Below, in pieces: positions 53,371 through 62,990 of a DNA stretch of 64,000 bases (position 1 is the first letter of the stretch; each line of letters starts with the position of its first letter). A program made the position numbers and the translations under genes. Where the stretch lies: positions 72,461,745 to 72,525,744 of the forward strand of contig NC_083599.1 of NCBI RefSeq assembly GCF_020882245.1, in the 5' to 3' direction. The notes below the pieces were generated by a model that was given only the letters and a program-made list of their open reading frames with translations, did no database searches and was not told where the DNA came from. Source of the stretch: Rhopalosiphum padi. Taxonomy: Eukaryota; Arthropoda; Insecta; Hemiptera; Aphididae.

Positions 53371-53809
53371 TATATAATATATTTATTTTGATATACCTAC
53401 CCATAAAATAGTTGTTTGTTAATAATTTTAATTTAATTATTAATTTGATTTTTTATTAAATGACCCGTGCATAATTATTAATTTCTTCATTTAAAAAAAT
53501 GGTCTTGAACAATTTTGGCAACTTATTAAAATATTTAGAGTTTAATAAAAAAAATAATATACACTTACTATGCATGAGATGAAGTTTCCTGGGTTCATTT
53601 GAATGTATCCGGCTCGCTCCATAATCTTTTTCCAGAGGACTTGTAATATCAGGTAAAGTTTGATTTTGTATGGCTTGGGTGCTGGACTCATTCGAGAGTA
53701 TTAATATTTGACCCGAGTGCGGTCCTTGAACATTACAATTCAACAGACTTGTTTCACTGCCTAAACCTTGATCGTCAGTGTTAGACACCAGCGTCCACGT
53801 GTACTCCAT
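37966..53809 (-). CDS. MYRF: Myelin regulatory factor (MYRF) homologue, 20 coding exons, 1064 aa
   Basis: Membrane-tethered transcription factor. In the known family the protein trimerises in the ER membrane, cuts itself through an intramolecular chaperone domain, and the N-terminal fragment enters the nucleus to bind DNA. Coding exons on the plus-coordinate scale, in transcript order: 53569-53809, 52193-52289, 51284-51492, 51142-51201, 50865-51047, 50577-50738, 50280-50469, 49283-49376, 49030-49208, 48152-48356, 47816-48016, 44848-45069, 43694-43847, 42853-42997, 42713-42790, 42250-42412, 41143-41251, 39910-40102, 38943-39162, 37966-38055. All phases agree and the sum is 3195 nt. Landmarks: KKRK at about 293-296, YRVDADKGFNFS and VGRLHFSETT in the Ndt80-like domain (about 375-540), GINTDRPDEALVVHGNVK and PSDIRIK (Ser597/Lys602) in the chaperone domain, coiled coil about 682-715, membrane span about 767-789, lumenal C2-like domain about 898-1064. 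Identification is from recalled family motifs, not a search. Confidence 0.93.
38943..39162 (-). CDS. MYRF: MYRF coding exon 19, C2-like lumenal domain (residues 962-1035)
   Basis: Acceptor CGTTACAG, donor AAG|GTAATT. Encodes ISKGSLNDYLTSMSVSMTC, sequons NTS and NGT, and ends VTVIVRYKPWPYERLK. The VSMTC stretch corresponds to the VVLC strand of vertebrate MYRF; this equivalence is by eye. Confidence 0.77.
39910..40102 (-). CDS. MYRF: MYRF coding exon 18, C2-like lumenal domain (residues 898-961)
   Basis: Acceptor TTTGTTTAG. Encodes DIVYKDVTIGVYGSYSNFTA, then C924 and C934 and SLFVYGFQLPVTKQ with YFISVSYR. The pattern of two cysteines followed by a hydrophobic strand and IPV-like motif resembles the C-terminal MYRF domain. 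The in-frame donor is CG|GCAAGT, a GC donor. N-glycosylation sequons NFT and NVT fit a lumenal position. Confidence 0.75.
41143..41251 (-). CDS. MYRF: MYRF coding exon 17 of the long form (residues 862-897)
   Basis: Acceptor TGATTATAG, donor CGG|GTACGT. It encodes YDKIKMKMNKIAGKKKEEGK and NINEFISFIVKIDRAA. It is a lysine-rich linker leading into the C-terminal domain. Phase 0 in matches exon 16 directly, skipping 41617-41742. Confidence 0.75.
41617..41742 (-). CDS. MYRF: Predicted alternative last exon of MYRF (short form, 902 aa)
   Basis: Acceptor AATTTTGCAG, then 41 codons in phase with exon 16 (AIQLDECVNRLHKKQKSNSG and on to a TAA at 41617-41619). Using it as the last exon gives a 902-residue protein that keeps the membrane span but lacks the lumenal C2-like domain. 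It cannot be spliced in frame into the next exon, so it is either a true alternative end, an inclusion that triggers decay, or a chance open stretch. No clear AATAAA signal was seen close behind the stop. Confidence 0.45.
   Translation of the reverse strand, partial: AIQLDECVNRLHKKQKSNSGENNKLLTLYNQHQNKEIILNF
42250..42412 (-). CDS. MYRF: MYRF coding exon 16, lumenal linker (residues 807-861)
   Basis: Encodes IVKPFNINAIQAHESVQPKD, LPLEIDGFLDKDKH and ends NSRSCE before a GTATGA donor. If that donor is not used a stop follows directly after one codon. Acceptor CCCAATAG. No domain is recognised. The exon ends in phase 0, and two downstream exons (41617-41742 and 41143-41251) are both in phase. 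Confidence 0.75.
42713..42790 (-). CDS. MYRF: MYRF coding exon 15, end of membrane span (residues 781-806)
   Basis: A 78-nt exon encoding CLIFITGLFFMEHHYRN and on to TSEHE. Joined to exon 14 it gives one hydrophobic span of about 23 residues (767-789), the ER anchor. Acceptor TTTTCAG, donor ACT|GTAAGT. Confidence 0.87.
42853..42997 (-). CDS. MYRF: MYRF coding exon 14, start of membrane span (residues 733-780)
   Basis: Encodes TTTYSSKHNDYDAIVEKRKL and ends GKFVQISIISLTVVIAS, the first part of a hydrophobic segment. Acceptor TTTTTAG, donor TTG|GTAAGC. Confidence 0.88.
43694..43847 (-). CDS. MYRF: MYRF coding exon 13, coiled coil (residues 682-732)
   Basis: Encodes DRIFMENVGAVKELSKITSH and LEARISELEQDHKR, the heptad-like helix that drives trimer formation in this family. 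IFMENVGAVKEL is nearly invariant. Acceptor ACGTGCAG, donor CCA|GTAAGTAT. Confidence 0.93.
44848..45069 (-). CDS. MYRF: MYRF coding exon 12, chaperone domain (residues 608-681)
   Basis: Encodes CDTSEQLRNVQKINVVHFSY, KPEF, then ADTGIIAQEVQAVLPEAV and FLVVNK. TGxIAQEVxxxLPEAV is the signature of the peptidase-S74/intramolecular chaperone fold. Donor AAA|GTGAGC. Phases are 0 at both ends. Confidence 0.94.
45070..47815 (-). other. MYRF intron 11 (about 2.7 kb)
   Basis: AT-rich, donor AAA|GTGAGT, acceptor AAAATAG. It contains the remnant described at 46463-46606. I see no further exon-like segment. Confidence 0.7.
46463..46606. mobile_element. Possible MITE remnant
   Basis: A left segment CAGTAAGGCCGTAACTGA followed by GGGAGGGG faces an inverted right segment holding CCCCCC and TACGGCTTTG. 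The imperfect inverted ends and the GCCGTA...GGGGGG pattern resemble small hAT-like elements of insects. Too decayed to classify. Confidence 0.3.
47816..48016 (-). CDS. MYRF: MYRF coding exon 11, chaperone/self-cleavage domain (residues 541-607)
   Basis: Encodes ASNPGQFESDAELCWQRG, GKVGINTDRPDEALVVHGNV and QPSDIRIKQHIQK. This begins the peptidase-S74-like intramolecular chaperone domain, related to phage tailspike chaperones. Ser597 and Lys602 sit in SDIRIK with the same spacing as the known Ser-Lys dyad of mouse MYRF, so self-cleavage is expected to be kept. The exon is exactly 67 codons. Confidence 0.94.
48152..48356 (-). CDS. MYRF: MYRF coding exon 10, end of DNA-binding domain (residues 472-540)
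   Basis: Encodes LDLREEQVSKVTVGRLHFSE, then NNMRKKGKPNPDQRYFYLVV and SERIIVR. The MRKKGKPNPDQRYF run is near-identical to the vertebrate protein. Acceptor TGATAG, donor AGG|GTAATC. Confidence 0.94.
49030..49208 (-). CDS. MYRF: MYRF coding exon 9, Ndt80-like DNA-binding domain (residues 413-471)
   Basis: Encodes ITCHTQLQGDAQFVRT, then GSFHLHFYGVKVES and IKVEQSQSDRSKKAFHPV. The EQSQSDRSK string is a family signature. Acceptor TATTCAG, donor TTTT|GTAAGTAT. Confidence 0.93.
49283..49376 (-). CDS. MYRF: MYRF coding exon 8, Ndt80-like DNA-binding domain (residues 381-412)
   Basis: Encodes PVPHYRVDADKGFNFS followed by DDAFVCQKKNHFQ, among the most conserved strings of the family. Acceptor TTTTTTAG, donor CAG|GTAAAT. 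Exon phases 2 in, 0 out. Confidence 0.93.
50280..50469 (-). CDS. MYRF: MYRF coding exon 7, start of the DNA-binding domain (residues 318-380)
   Basis: Acceptor GCTTAG, donor ACT|GTACGT. It encodes NCGKKPITHVSPSG, then DSYTYQDSCESGLYNDTSF, and ends SSWNTLCDHSLKEL, where KEL joins the family motif that opens the Ndt80-like fold. The N-terminal half is cysteine-rich and not obviously conserved. Confidence 0.83.
50577..50738 (-). CDS. MYRF: MYRF coding exon 6, nuclear-localisation patch (residues 264-317)
   Basis: Acceptor CGTTTTCAG, donor TG|GTAAAT. It encodes DFNQMPPNARAIEIPEPEY and then SEKKRKLCADIVGG, followed by VRVKKET. The KKRK cluster is a plausible nuclear-localisation signal, as at the equivalent place in vertebrate MYRF. 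VKKE fits the consensus for SUMO attachment; known vertebrate sites have the form IKxE, so function here is inferred. Confidence 0.83.
50865..51047 (-). CDS. MYRF: MYRF coding exon 5 (residues 203-263)
   Basis: Acceptor TTTCTAG, donor G|GTTGGTA (non-ideal but the only one keeping phase). It encodes RRTPNLQCLISANKG, then a Pro/Gly/Gln-rich stretch and VTHL. No domain is recognised; it belongs to the variable linker before the DNA-binding domain. Confidence 0.78.
51142..51201 (-). CDS. MYRF: MYRF coding exon 4 (residues 183-202)
   Basis: A 60-nt exon encoding ESPPDSEPPYSPADGVGQSP. It matches the SPPDS...YSP motif of vertebrate MYRF, a proline/serine-rich conserved patch of the N-terminal region. 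Donor is C|GTAAGAC. The chosen acceptor is CTTACCAG; another candidate (CGCGCAG) lies 14 nt upstream after a run of about 20 T on this strand, and would shift the frame. Confidence 0.82.
51284..51492 (-). CDS. MYRF: MYRF coding exon 3 (residues 113-182)
   Basis: Acceptor TTTTCAAAG, donor TTCG|GTCAGT. It encodes FFHETVDQNDHVMVR through HNYTNRF, a low-conservation part of the N-terminal region. The donor was chosen because it alone keeps the frame into the SPPDSEP segment of the next exon; a second GT 5 bases upstream (GTTCGG) is weak. Confidence 0.78.
52193..52289 (-). CDS. MYRF: MYRF coding exon 2 (residues 81-112)
   Basis: Acceptor is a run of T then ACAG; donor is A|GTAAGTAT. It encodes RSDFVGGIDNEALDFSHL and on to TEAN. 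The IDNEALDFSHLTDEFI stretch resembles the short acidic motif near the start of vertebrate MYRF (INxALE...ILEEYI). Phases 1 in and 2 out match the neighbouring exons. Confidence 0.83.
52290..53568 (-). other. MYRF intron 1
   Basis: AT-rich intron of about 1.28 kb with GTAAGT donor and a T-tract plus CAG acceptor. It holds a (TA)n microsatellite near 53338-53378 and no other recognised feature. Confidence 0.75.
53338..53378. repeat. (TA)n microsatellite in MYRF intron 1
   Basis: Long alternating TA tract with a single C interruption. Confidence 0.9.
53569..53809 (-). CDS. MYRF: MYRF coding exon 1 (residues 1-80)
   Basis: Begins at the ATG whose complement is at 53807-53809 (MEYTWTLV). It ends ...LHLMH plus one base before a donor reading A|GTAAGTGT. 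The region is polar and rich in Ser, Gln and Asn, as expected of an activation domain, with little family conservation. The same exon carries 76 nt of 5' UTR up to an acceptor of the form TTTTTTAG at 53886-53887, so at least one non-coding upstream exon must exist. Confidence 0.8.
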
Positions 53810-53885
53810 ACTGTTTAAAGTTTTCAGATCACTGACCGGTTAAAACCAGAATTGAAGAGTAACAAACGAACTGGTCAACAGGCAT
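53810..53885 (-). promoter_or_regulatory. MYRF 5' UTR segment with a short upstream ORF
   Basis: The acceptor AG is followed at once by an ATG (53885-53883) opening an 18-codon ORF (MPVDQFVCYSSILVLTGQ) that stops at 53829, 19 bases before the MYRF start. It is out of frame with MYRF. If the leader is spliced as drawn, every transcript using this exon carries the upstream ORF. Whether it is translated cannot be told from the sequence. Confidence 0.5.
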
Positions 53886-54779
53886 CTAAAAAATATGTAA
53901 GTAGTTTTACATCGATTGCGAAAAAGAAACGACTTGAACCTTGGAAAAATATAGAACGACTGCCTATAATAATATTTTAACAAGCCTATTTCCTATCCAC
54001 AGAGTCAACCTATCTACTGATTCATAAGCCAAAATAACACCATCATACGAGATTTTAACGAAACTAATTATATGAAGCAATACAGCTGGCACATTCATCG
54101 ATATCGAAGTACAAAACGCCTTATCTAAAACACAAGTACTTATAGTTAAAATACATTTTTTATTCAAAATAAATATATTTCATTTGACTAATAATTATTA
54201 TTGAAGTTACAATTATTGTTTATTTATCTATTACGTTTTTATTTCATTTCATTGATTTGTTTTTTATCGTTTTCTTTTAAATCGAATAAATATGCAACGA
54301 TTTCTATCTAATTTAACTTTGATCTAATTTTTCCGATCCAGGATAAATGGATGTAGCCTATTTTGATGTAGCCGTTTGGACGTGGTGTCAATTATTAAGT
54401 TATTTATATTATTTTATTATTTATTATAATATGTCATATATATATTTTAATAGCATATTAAAAAGAATTATTTATTACATAAAATATTAAGATTATAAAT
54501 AAAAATGTAAAACAATTTTTTACTATAATAGTGTATATCAACAATTTCAATACAATATCAAAAATAGTTTTTTATACTAATTATATTTATTATAGTACGT
54601 CAAAAATGTATAAAAAATATTAAAAAAAAAATTTAATATCAAAAATAGTTATTTATATTATCTTATACTAATATTATAAAATTATCAACAATTTTATATT
54701 AATGCATTAAGAGAAATATTTTGAGAGACTCCGCGTAAAATTGATATTGTAGTTCTAGTTTTATAACTGAACAATTCTT
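53886..54779. other. AT-rich stretch upstream of the first MYRF coding exon
   Basis: Probably an intron in the MYRF leader, because exon 1 begins at an acceptor. Nothing else recognised. Confidence 0.45.
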
Positions 54780-55640
54780 AAAAATGTTTATCTGCATCAA
54801 TACATTTCTTTAATTTCTTGGGGGGATTCAAGTTGGCTGTAAAATACATCTCGCTCAGCTTATACTTTTTAAAAACAATTGATGAAAGACCACAAACTAG
54901 AATGTTGGAATCTAAAAATGCCTAGTGAAAATAATGATTTTCCATTTCTATTAAGCCTCCCAACATAATCGACCTCAAACCAGTCAAGTAAAGGTTGTAA
55001 ACATACTGGTTAATCATCTCTTAATTTTTCTACAGCAGCATCTAGGACTTTTATTGGAACAAATAAAAGAGTTACGACCATTTTTCTTAATATTGCAAAT
55101 TGAGCATCATTTTTATGCTTTGAAGCAAAACCCATTTCGTTCATTTATTTATGAAAGTGTTTTGTTAGATGATACAAACAACCATAAATTTCAGCGTCAA
55201 GATATTTTTTATGGTATTAATTACTGATAATTCCAAATCACATGACATGGATCTTGGTTTTAAATCTGGTTTTAATACAGTTATTATATAAAATAATTTG
55301 TTGTATGTTTTTTCTTGTTCGTCTGGTAATAGTGCATAAATAATTATCATTTAGTACTTTCATGAGAATAACGTTAACTTGAGTAAAAATTGTTGGTGAT
55401 ACTTTAAATTTCCCATCGCAAAAACTAAAATTTAAAAAAATGTAATATTTCTAAACTTTGGGGTTTTCCAAAAATTGAAATTCTATTTTTACTAGGTCCA
55501 ATATAGTCTAATAAATAATATTTCAATATAATATGTCTTTGAATTGAGAGTAAACTTTGTATGTATCTGGCATCTCAAGTTTCATCAAATCCATAAAATC
55601 ATTAAATTTCATTCAAATTTAGCAGTGTCAGATTCATGAA
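54780..55640 (-). pseudogene. Decayed MULE-type transposase
   Basis: Fragments in changing frames follow the order of MULE transposases: FMDLMKLEMPDTYKVYSQFK near 55590, DGKFKVSPTIFTQV near 55420, YALLPDEQEKTYNKLF near 55330, DLELSVINTIKNI near 55230, HLTKHFHK near 55160, FVPIKVLDAAVEKL near 55060 and LLDWFEVDYVGRLNRNG near 54990. Stop codons and frameshifts break it throughout. It is an old insertion in the probable first-intron region of MYRF and is not functional. Family assignment is from recalled motif order. Confidence 0.7.
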
Positions 55641-58600
55641 TATACGTTTGAGAATAATCAAGTCAATTTGACCAGTATGCGTACTAACCTTACATTATTT
55701 TTATTTATATCTACATCACCAAAACCATTTTAGAAATATATTTTTTTTATTTAAATTTTAAATATTTTTATTAATTGATTTATACATATTATTTTTACGT
55801 ATAATTATACCCACAGTCTAAGGCTTCAACAGCAAGTCTTCTGACATTTTTCATTTCATATTTTTTTGTTTTAATACGCGTAACTATAAAAACAAAAAAT
55901 CTATATAGTTACCATTATTTTCATCTTAATGAAAAGTTATCTTTGAAATTTAAATCCAAAAAATCGTTTATTTGTACTATCATTAATCATATTAAATTTT
56001 ATTTAAATCTTCTCATCATCTATTGGTAAAATTCTCACATCACGCTTCACGGTCAATAAAAATAAAAAATAACTCATCTAAATGCAATGATTATGGATAA
56101 AACTAGTAACAAAATTTGAAATTATTTATCCATATTGAGAAAATCATGTCATAATATCATTAAAATTGAATTAAGTTAAAAAAAAACTCATTTATATAAT
56201 ATATAAAGAACAATATTTTTTTACAGCCTTCAAACAAACGGACTAGTCAATTATTTATTTATATTTAGCAATGTGTACGCATTCAATGAACACAGACGAT
56301 CAATCGACATAACAGGCATTCTCGGAATTAAATCACTAATACTTTTCAAAAATTCAGAAAATATATTCCAGGTTGTTTAATTATATTATTTATCTATTTA
56401 ACCATCGACGTAGGAAATGACTGTAATATTTTACTTCATATAAGTTTAAAATATTTTAAACCATTATATTTTGCGTCTCTCGGGAAACATCCGAGTATTA
56501 CTTTTAAAAGTTAAAAAGAAAAACAGTGTGCACAATATATTATAAAATACGAGTATATAGCTATTTTAATTTTTAATAATAATATATCGAAAAAACCGTC
56601 TATGAAACAATATAGACATTCTTTGATTTCAATATTATTTTTATTATTATTTTCTATTATGCATTTACGCTTATATTATATATATTTCGATTCTAAATAA
56701 GAAACTAAAGGAAACTTTTATAAATGTTTGCTCTATTATTTTGTACAACTAATAAAACCTTCATAATATAGTATATTATAAGTTTTATTACTATATTATG
56801 GACTTATGAAAGTATATACCAAAAACTTTTTTTTAGATATCTCTTAAAATTCAAAACTCGTATAAGTCAAATAATTTTGTAGCTTTGCCGTTGTTAATAT
56901 ATAACGATATTTACATTAAAAAAAAAACAATATAGCCAGTTTATAATGCATTTTTAAGTAAAAACTTTGCATTTAGTATAATAGTGTTGGCTCTTTCCAT
57001 ATAAAATAACAATACTTTTAAATTTAAAATATTGTTACTCATAATGATTTTGGTTTTTGTAGAAAATTCTTATTTTTTACTTCTTATATAGGTACCTTCT
57101 AATAATTATATAAGTCGCATAAATTGACATAGTATATATTATATTATATATTTATATTTGAGCAATTTATGAAATTAAATAATGAGTTAAAATAAAGTTT
57201 TTTATGTCACGATCAAATGTTCGATTTCCACCTACGAAACAAATTTTAATTACATAACAGTCTGAACGTTATTTTAAAAATGTTGACATATTATTAATAC
57301 AATAAAATTACAGATAATATTTAATTTAAATTATAGTTTAAACATATTATTATACACTATACAGTGATGATTTTTATGATAGTTAAATAATAATAATAAT
57401 ATATATTGTATATCATACAAATTAAGCACAAATAATTTAAAACATTTATACTTAATAATTTGTATAATTTATTAATGCTGCTTAGTGTTTAATTTAAGTT
57501 GAGGATAAATATTTGTATTCAATCTTTTTTTTCTGGAATGATCAATTGTATAATCAATTATTTAGTATTTTAGTATATTTTAACATTAAAGAATCTTGAT
57601 AACGGTTAAAATAAAATTTGTTTCAATCGTTATCAAAATATCCAAATACATATTTTTATTTTATTACAATATAGTTATTAATTATTTGAAGTTATCGATT
57701 ATACAAAATATCATAATGTTATGAATTCCTTACTATATATGTTTAAATAATTACAGACACAAAACTTTATAATAGTTTATTGATTATCATAAATTGCAGC
57801 TTCATTAACTAACTTGTCATCTAAGATTGATTACAATTAACTTAAGGTGAACAAAATACGTTTTCATTATTAAAATTCGATTACAATATTTATTATTTAT
57901 ATAATTTTTAAAAAACATTAATCATTTTGAGTGCTTTCTTCACTATGAATATTTTTATACTTATATATTTATAGTAGAAGTAGTCAGTATAAAGCTGTTT
58001 TTGTATTATTTTGCATTTTAAATTTAAAAATACGAAAAAAGAAATTATATTTTTTTCTTTACATAGTATTTCATGTTATAAGCGTTTATAATTACAAATC
58101 TAATGTATTATATAATTTCCACGTATTTTTAACGGTTTTCTAAAATTAAAACTCTTTTAGAGCAAAGCAATAATTAGAAAACAATTTATTTTTACCACTT
58201 TTTTTTTTTGATAAGCAATTAAACGTACTTTAAATAAGTTGAAGTGTGTTTTCAATAGACATCAACACGCAATAACTATTGAGTAGCTGCTTTTACCTTG
58301 TTACTTCATGTATGGTAGTATATTCAAATTCGATCAAACATTTTGCAACTTATTTATGCTGTGGCTAGGAAATTAAATTAAAAATATAATTAAGATTATA
58401 TTACAATAATATTTTACATTTTATACTATAACAAACATAATTTTATAAATCAAAATAATAATATTATAAGTACTAAAAAATCCGGAGAAAATGGGATTCG
58501 TTCTGTTATACATTATATTATAGTAAAGTGAACGTAACTCATCATTGAGTTAGTATTATAATAATAGGATAGATATGTTAAATTTGGGTTTAACGATAAA

Positions 58601-60300
58601 TCATTAGAAATGAAAAACGATTCTAAACGAAATTTATTTTCAAGAATTTTTAAATATTTTCTAATTTCATTATATTACTATTAGTAATACGCGGTAGGTA
58701 GAACTAATTTTTATCAAAAACGTATACCTATTCTATAACACTTTGACATTATGTCATATATCTATATTAATATTTTTGAAATAACAGTCTAAAAAAATTA
58801 AGTTTTAGAATAAATCGCCATTTAACGTTTGAATATCCATTTTTTCAAAATTTGAATTTCACACACTCTGAACAACGCATGAGGTCCTACGCAAAACTAT
58901 TTTCAGTGTAGAAAAACTTACGAAGAATCGAAAAATCATGTAATACATTTTTGAGATTTAGATCTTAAGGTTCAGATTTTTATAAATTACAAAATAGTTA
59001 GGTAATTTTCGTAATTTTGATGAATTTAATAAATACAGAAATTTATTATGAACCCAATTTTTATGTATGCTTATTAATTATTTTTATATAATAGATAAAT
59101 TAATTTATTAATAATTATATTGAAAACGATTTATAAGAGTACTGTGTATACTATGTATCCACTACAATTTAGTGTCGGTTTAAGTTATCATTAAACTGAC
59201 AGAACCTAATGCCGACACAACAGTTAAACCGACATTTTAAACGGATAGCAGATTATAGTGGAAAACCAAAAGTGCCAATTACAAAAAGACCACTAGTCAG
59301 CCACCAAAATATCAAACATACGCTTAATAGTTAATACGTGTTATTTACAAAATGAAAAAGAAAAAAAATCTTTTAAGCTTAATCTATAATGAGTTAAGTA
59401 TTTCAAGTTCATTGGTGCTTACGATTTATTGTAAGCCTGGTAATACCACGCTAAAGCTACATGACCTAAATGTTCCTTTGAATATATCCTCGTGTGTATC
59501 ATGCGCGTGCATATGTATTTACACATCAGTAAATAAACTATTGTACCAAACTTATAAATTATATATCGTACTTACTTCCAGGAAATTCCGATCTTTGTGA
59601 AATTGACAAGTTTATATTATGTAAAGGACTGTGAAATTGGAGCATTATTATATGTCAGTTATATGGCATTACACCTACTGCTACACGTGTTTTTGTGTGA
59701 ATATAAATATATTATTTCGTGCCTGAAAATTGCCTGAATGTAATTTTTAGGGAAATTATTTAAAATATAAATACTTTTAAAAATGACCTATATATAGCAT
59801 AAAAGTATAAAATATTTTTTTATTTTTAAATTTTTATTGTTTTTTTATGATTAATAGATTTATATTATTATATTCAAAAACTTATACAGTTAAGGTGAAG
59901 ACGTATAGATTAAATCAATGAAATTTTCTTTACTTTTTACTTAATTTTTACTAGTATTTAAGGCTGAATTATGAGAGGGCACCATTTTATACTTTGCCTC
60001 GGGTAAACAATGTACTAGATATTTAATTAATTTAATAATTATATAATGTCATCGGAAATAAAAAAAACCACTAAAAGTGCATCTATTTGAGAAATTTTTG
60101 TAGCTTTTAGGTATAAAATTTTTTTTTTCATTTTTTAAACATTAAAATCATTCGCCTAATTTTGAGCTTAATTAATTTCGGAAGTAATTGATATCCATAT
60201 GTCCACATGTATAGGGAAGATAATTGAAGAAAATACACGGTCCGAGAGCCAAAGACTTTATTTGTTTTGAAAATCTTTAAAATATATAGGTAGGTAGATA
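55641..60300. other. AT-rich non-coding stretch
   Basis: No gene recognised. A small inverted pair, GTGTCGGTTTAA near 59172 and TTAAACCGACA near 59224, may be an eroded element. Likely part of the MYRF leader intron or its upstream region. Confidence 0.4.
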
Positions 60301-61153
60301 TAGTACTCGTATAATACGTATATTATGTAGGTATTTAATGTGATTATTTGAAAAGCGACGGAATATATACCAGCCGGACAGTCGTGACAATAACTATTAT
60401 TGTTATCGTTCTGTACAGTTAAATCAATTAAAAATTATATAATAGTATAATATATTTATTAATATCAAAGTGATATCGTATACAATAAAAAATTACCGTT
60501 TGACCGTGAAATTTACAGTATGGTTTACTCACGATTTATCATAATATATTTTACAATACATTGTGTATGTATATACCTACTATTATAGGTATAGTATGTA
60601 TTATTATATAGGTTACATCATCCTACCGGCATGCGCTGCGGTCGTTTGGCGTAGTTACCCACTACCCATCGTCGTGTATATAACTGAAACGATTTCCGCG
60701 CGTATCGCAACAATGACTATTATTATAAACTATTCGAGAACATGTAAAATAAAAAAAAAAACAAAAAAACAAAAAGAAAAAAAACCAAACAAAAAACTCT
60801 TCAACCGAACGTCATACTTATCGGATATGTCGTATACTTTTGCCGGCGGCGCGGCGACGTGTTTTTTACCCCGCACACGCGCGTTCACGGCCGGGAAAAT
60901 AGGTTTCACGTCGTGTATATATAATATATATATGTATATAGTCACATTACATTGTTATTATAATTCTAGCGATTCGCTTTGCGTATCCCGTCGTAATAAT
61001 GTACGTAATATTATTATTATATAGGTAGCGTATAGAGGTATAACATCATCGCCCGTTGCCATAGATGCGACCGTTTATCATCATCAATAACAAACACGTT
61101 TGGTCATTAAATGGTTCGTTGTCGTACACACACACGCGCGCGCGCATAATATA

Positions 61154-61158
<5 letters not shown>

Positions 61159-61187
<29 letters not shown>
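61159..61187. repeat. (TA)n microsatellite
   Basis: About 14 TA units just after a (CA)/(CG) alternating tract at 61126-61145. Confidence 0.9.
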
Positions 61188-61190
<3 letters not shown>

Positions 61191-62963
61191 ATTATTGTGT
61201 GTATTGCCTACATCACGAGACTACGACGTAAATCGTAGGCGGGCAACGCACGAAACGATGGTGGACAAATAAAAACACTGCGACGACTCGAACTCTTTAC
61301 TGTGTGTACATTTTGTTGGTTTGATGTATAGTTAGTACACGAATATTGCATGCACCTATAATATTATGATAATAATACAAACAAATAGAAATAAGCCCTC
61401 TCCTGGATGTTAAGCAAAAACTACTGTTTTGAGTCAAATAATAAAAAAAAAAATTTATCGTCTCGACACAGCTACCCCCTCGGTCACCGAAATTACGAAC
61501 CCCCTCGCCGCCACGGATAAATATTAAATACTATACCAATAATAATAATAATTTTACTATACAAGCGCCTATATGGTTATTACACAAACCGAGATCGTCT
61601 TTTATCGTTCTACCAGTAGAAGTTTACTTTATAGACGCATGATATACAGCATACGACCTGGGACTCATCCATTTAAACCCACGAAATGAGCCCGAACCGA
61701 GCCAACGGACGCGTTTCATACAAAATGAATACATACCTATCGAGAGCACCGTCAGCTACGGTCTTTTAAGGTATTGGGATTGATGGATACTCACCGCAAA
61801 GTGTACAATTATTTAGTATACATATACTATATGTAATATTATAGCGAAGTTGGACAAGGTGTTTAGGTATCAGGTATATGTTTATTAACCGAGTTGAGTT
61901 ACGAAATTTAAAATTTTCAAATGATTAGTTTACTTTTTATAAATCGGTTCAGTTCAGATCTTTTAGATACTTATAAATATCGTTTATTAGTTTTGTAAAA
62001 TAATTTGGTAAATTTATTTAAATAAGTACCCATACTTTTATGGTACTTAGAATACTTTTTTAAATTAAGCATTTTATATACAGTCTTGAGCAAATTAATA
62101 TTTAATAATCCAATACTTTTATGTAAATATACTTTTCAACATTTAAAAGAATTATTAATTAGATTTCAGATTGTTTTTTTATTTTTTCGATAATCATTTT
62201 ATTATTTAATTTATAGTTAACATTTTATTTGGATATTTTTTTAGTTTGCATTTTATTGATAACCATTTCATTGTTTAATTGATACTTCAGTATTTAGAAT
62301 TAAAAAATAACTTTTTTTTCGTTTTTCAGAAATAATGAAGTAGGTAATGATACTTAAATTTAAATGTATCATTACAGTTTTAAACCGATAATAATTAATA
62401 TTATAAAATCAATTTTTTTATGTATGATTAAACAAGTAAAAGTATTTAAATATGTGTTAAGTAACTATACTTATTTTATATTTGTATTTGTAATTTTATA
62501 AGTGTTTGAAACGATAGCGTTTTATTTTGTTAGTATAGTGCCGGTTGGTTAAATATACATCTAATACAAAATACCTAATATTATATTATAATTTATAATA
62601 ACATGCTTATAATATTATGTAGATATTTGCCTAGCGACTTCGGCCTAAGCGTATAGGCCAACCTATATAGGTATACGTGAAGTAAAAAAATACATATAAC
62701 GACGTTCGCGCACTCCGCACGTGTGCACATAATATCTGGTCGGGATTCCTTAGCGAACTTATCTCCACGCCCGTTGAAATAATTGTTTTCTTCTATCCCG
62801 CTGGCGAGTCCAGTTTACACCGTCCCGATCTGCGGAGTCACTCTACGCGTGTACATTAATTATTAACTGTCAAGATATTATATTTTGTGTCAAGTCGCGC
62901 CACATGCACGCGCCTGCTGCAGTGACCGAAACGACCAGGACGAAACCGGAACATATATTATGT

Positions 62964-62990
62964 GTTATTATTATTATTATTATTATTATA
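62964..62990. repeat. (TTA)n microsatellite
   Basis: Nine TTA-type units. Confidence 0.85.

Noticed and set aside
60563..61024. 153-codon plus-strand open frame
   Set aside because: Contains a poly-lysine tract from an A-rich run and tyrosine/isoleucine repeats from TA-rich DNA; not protein-like.
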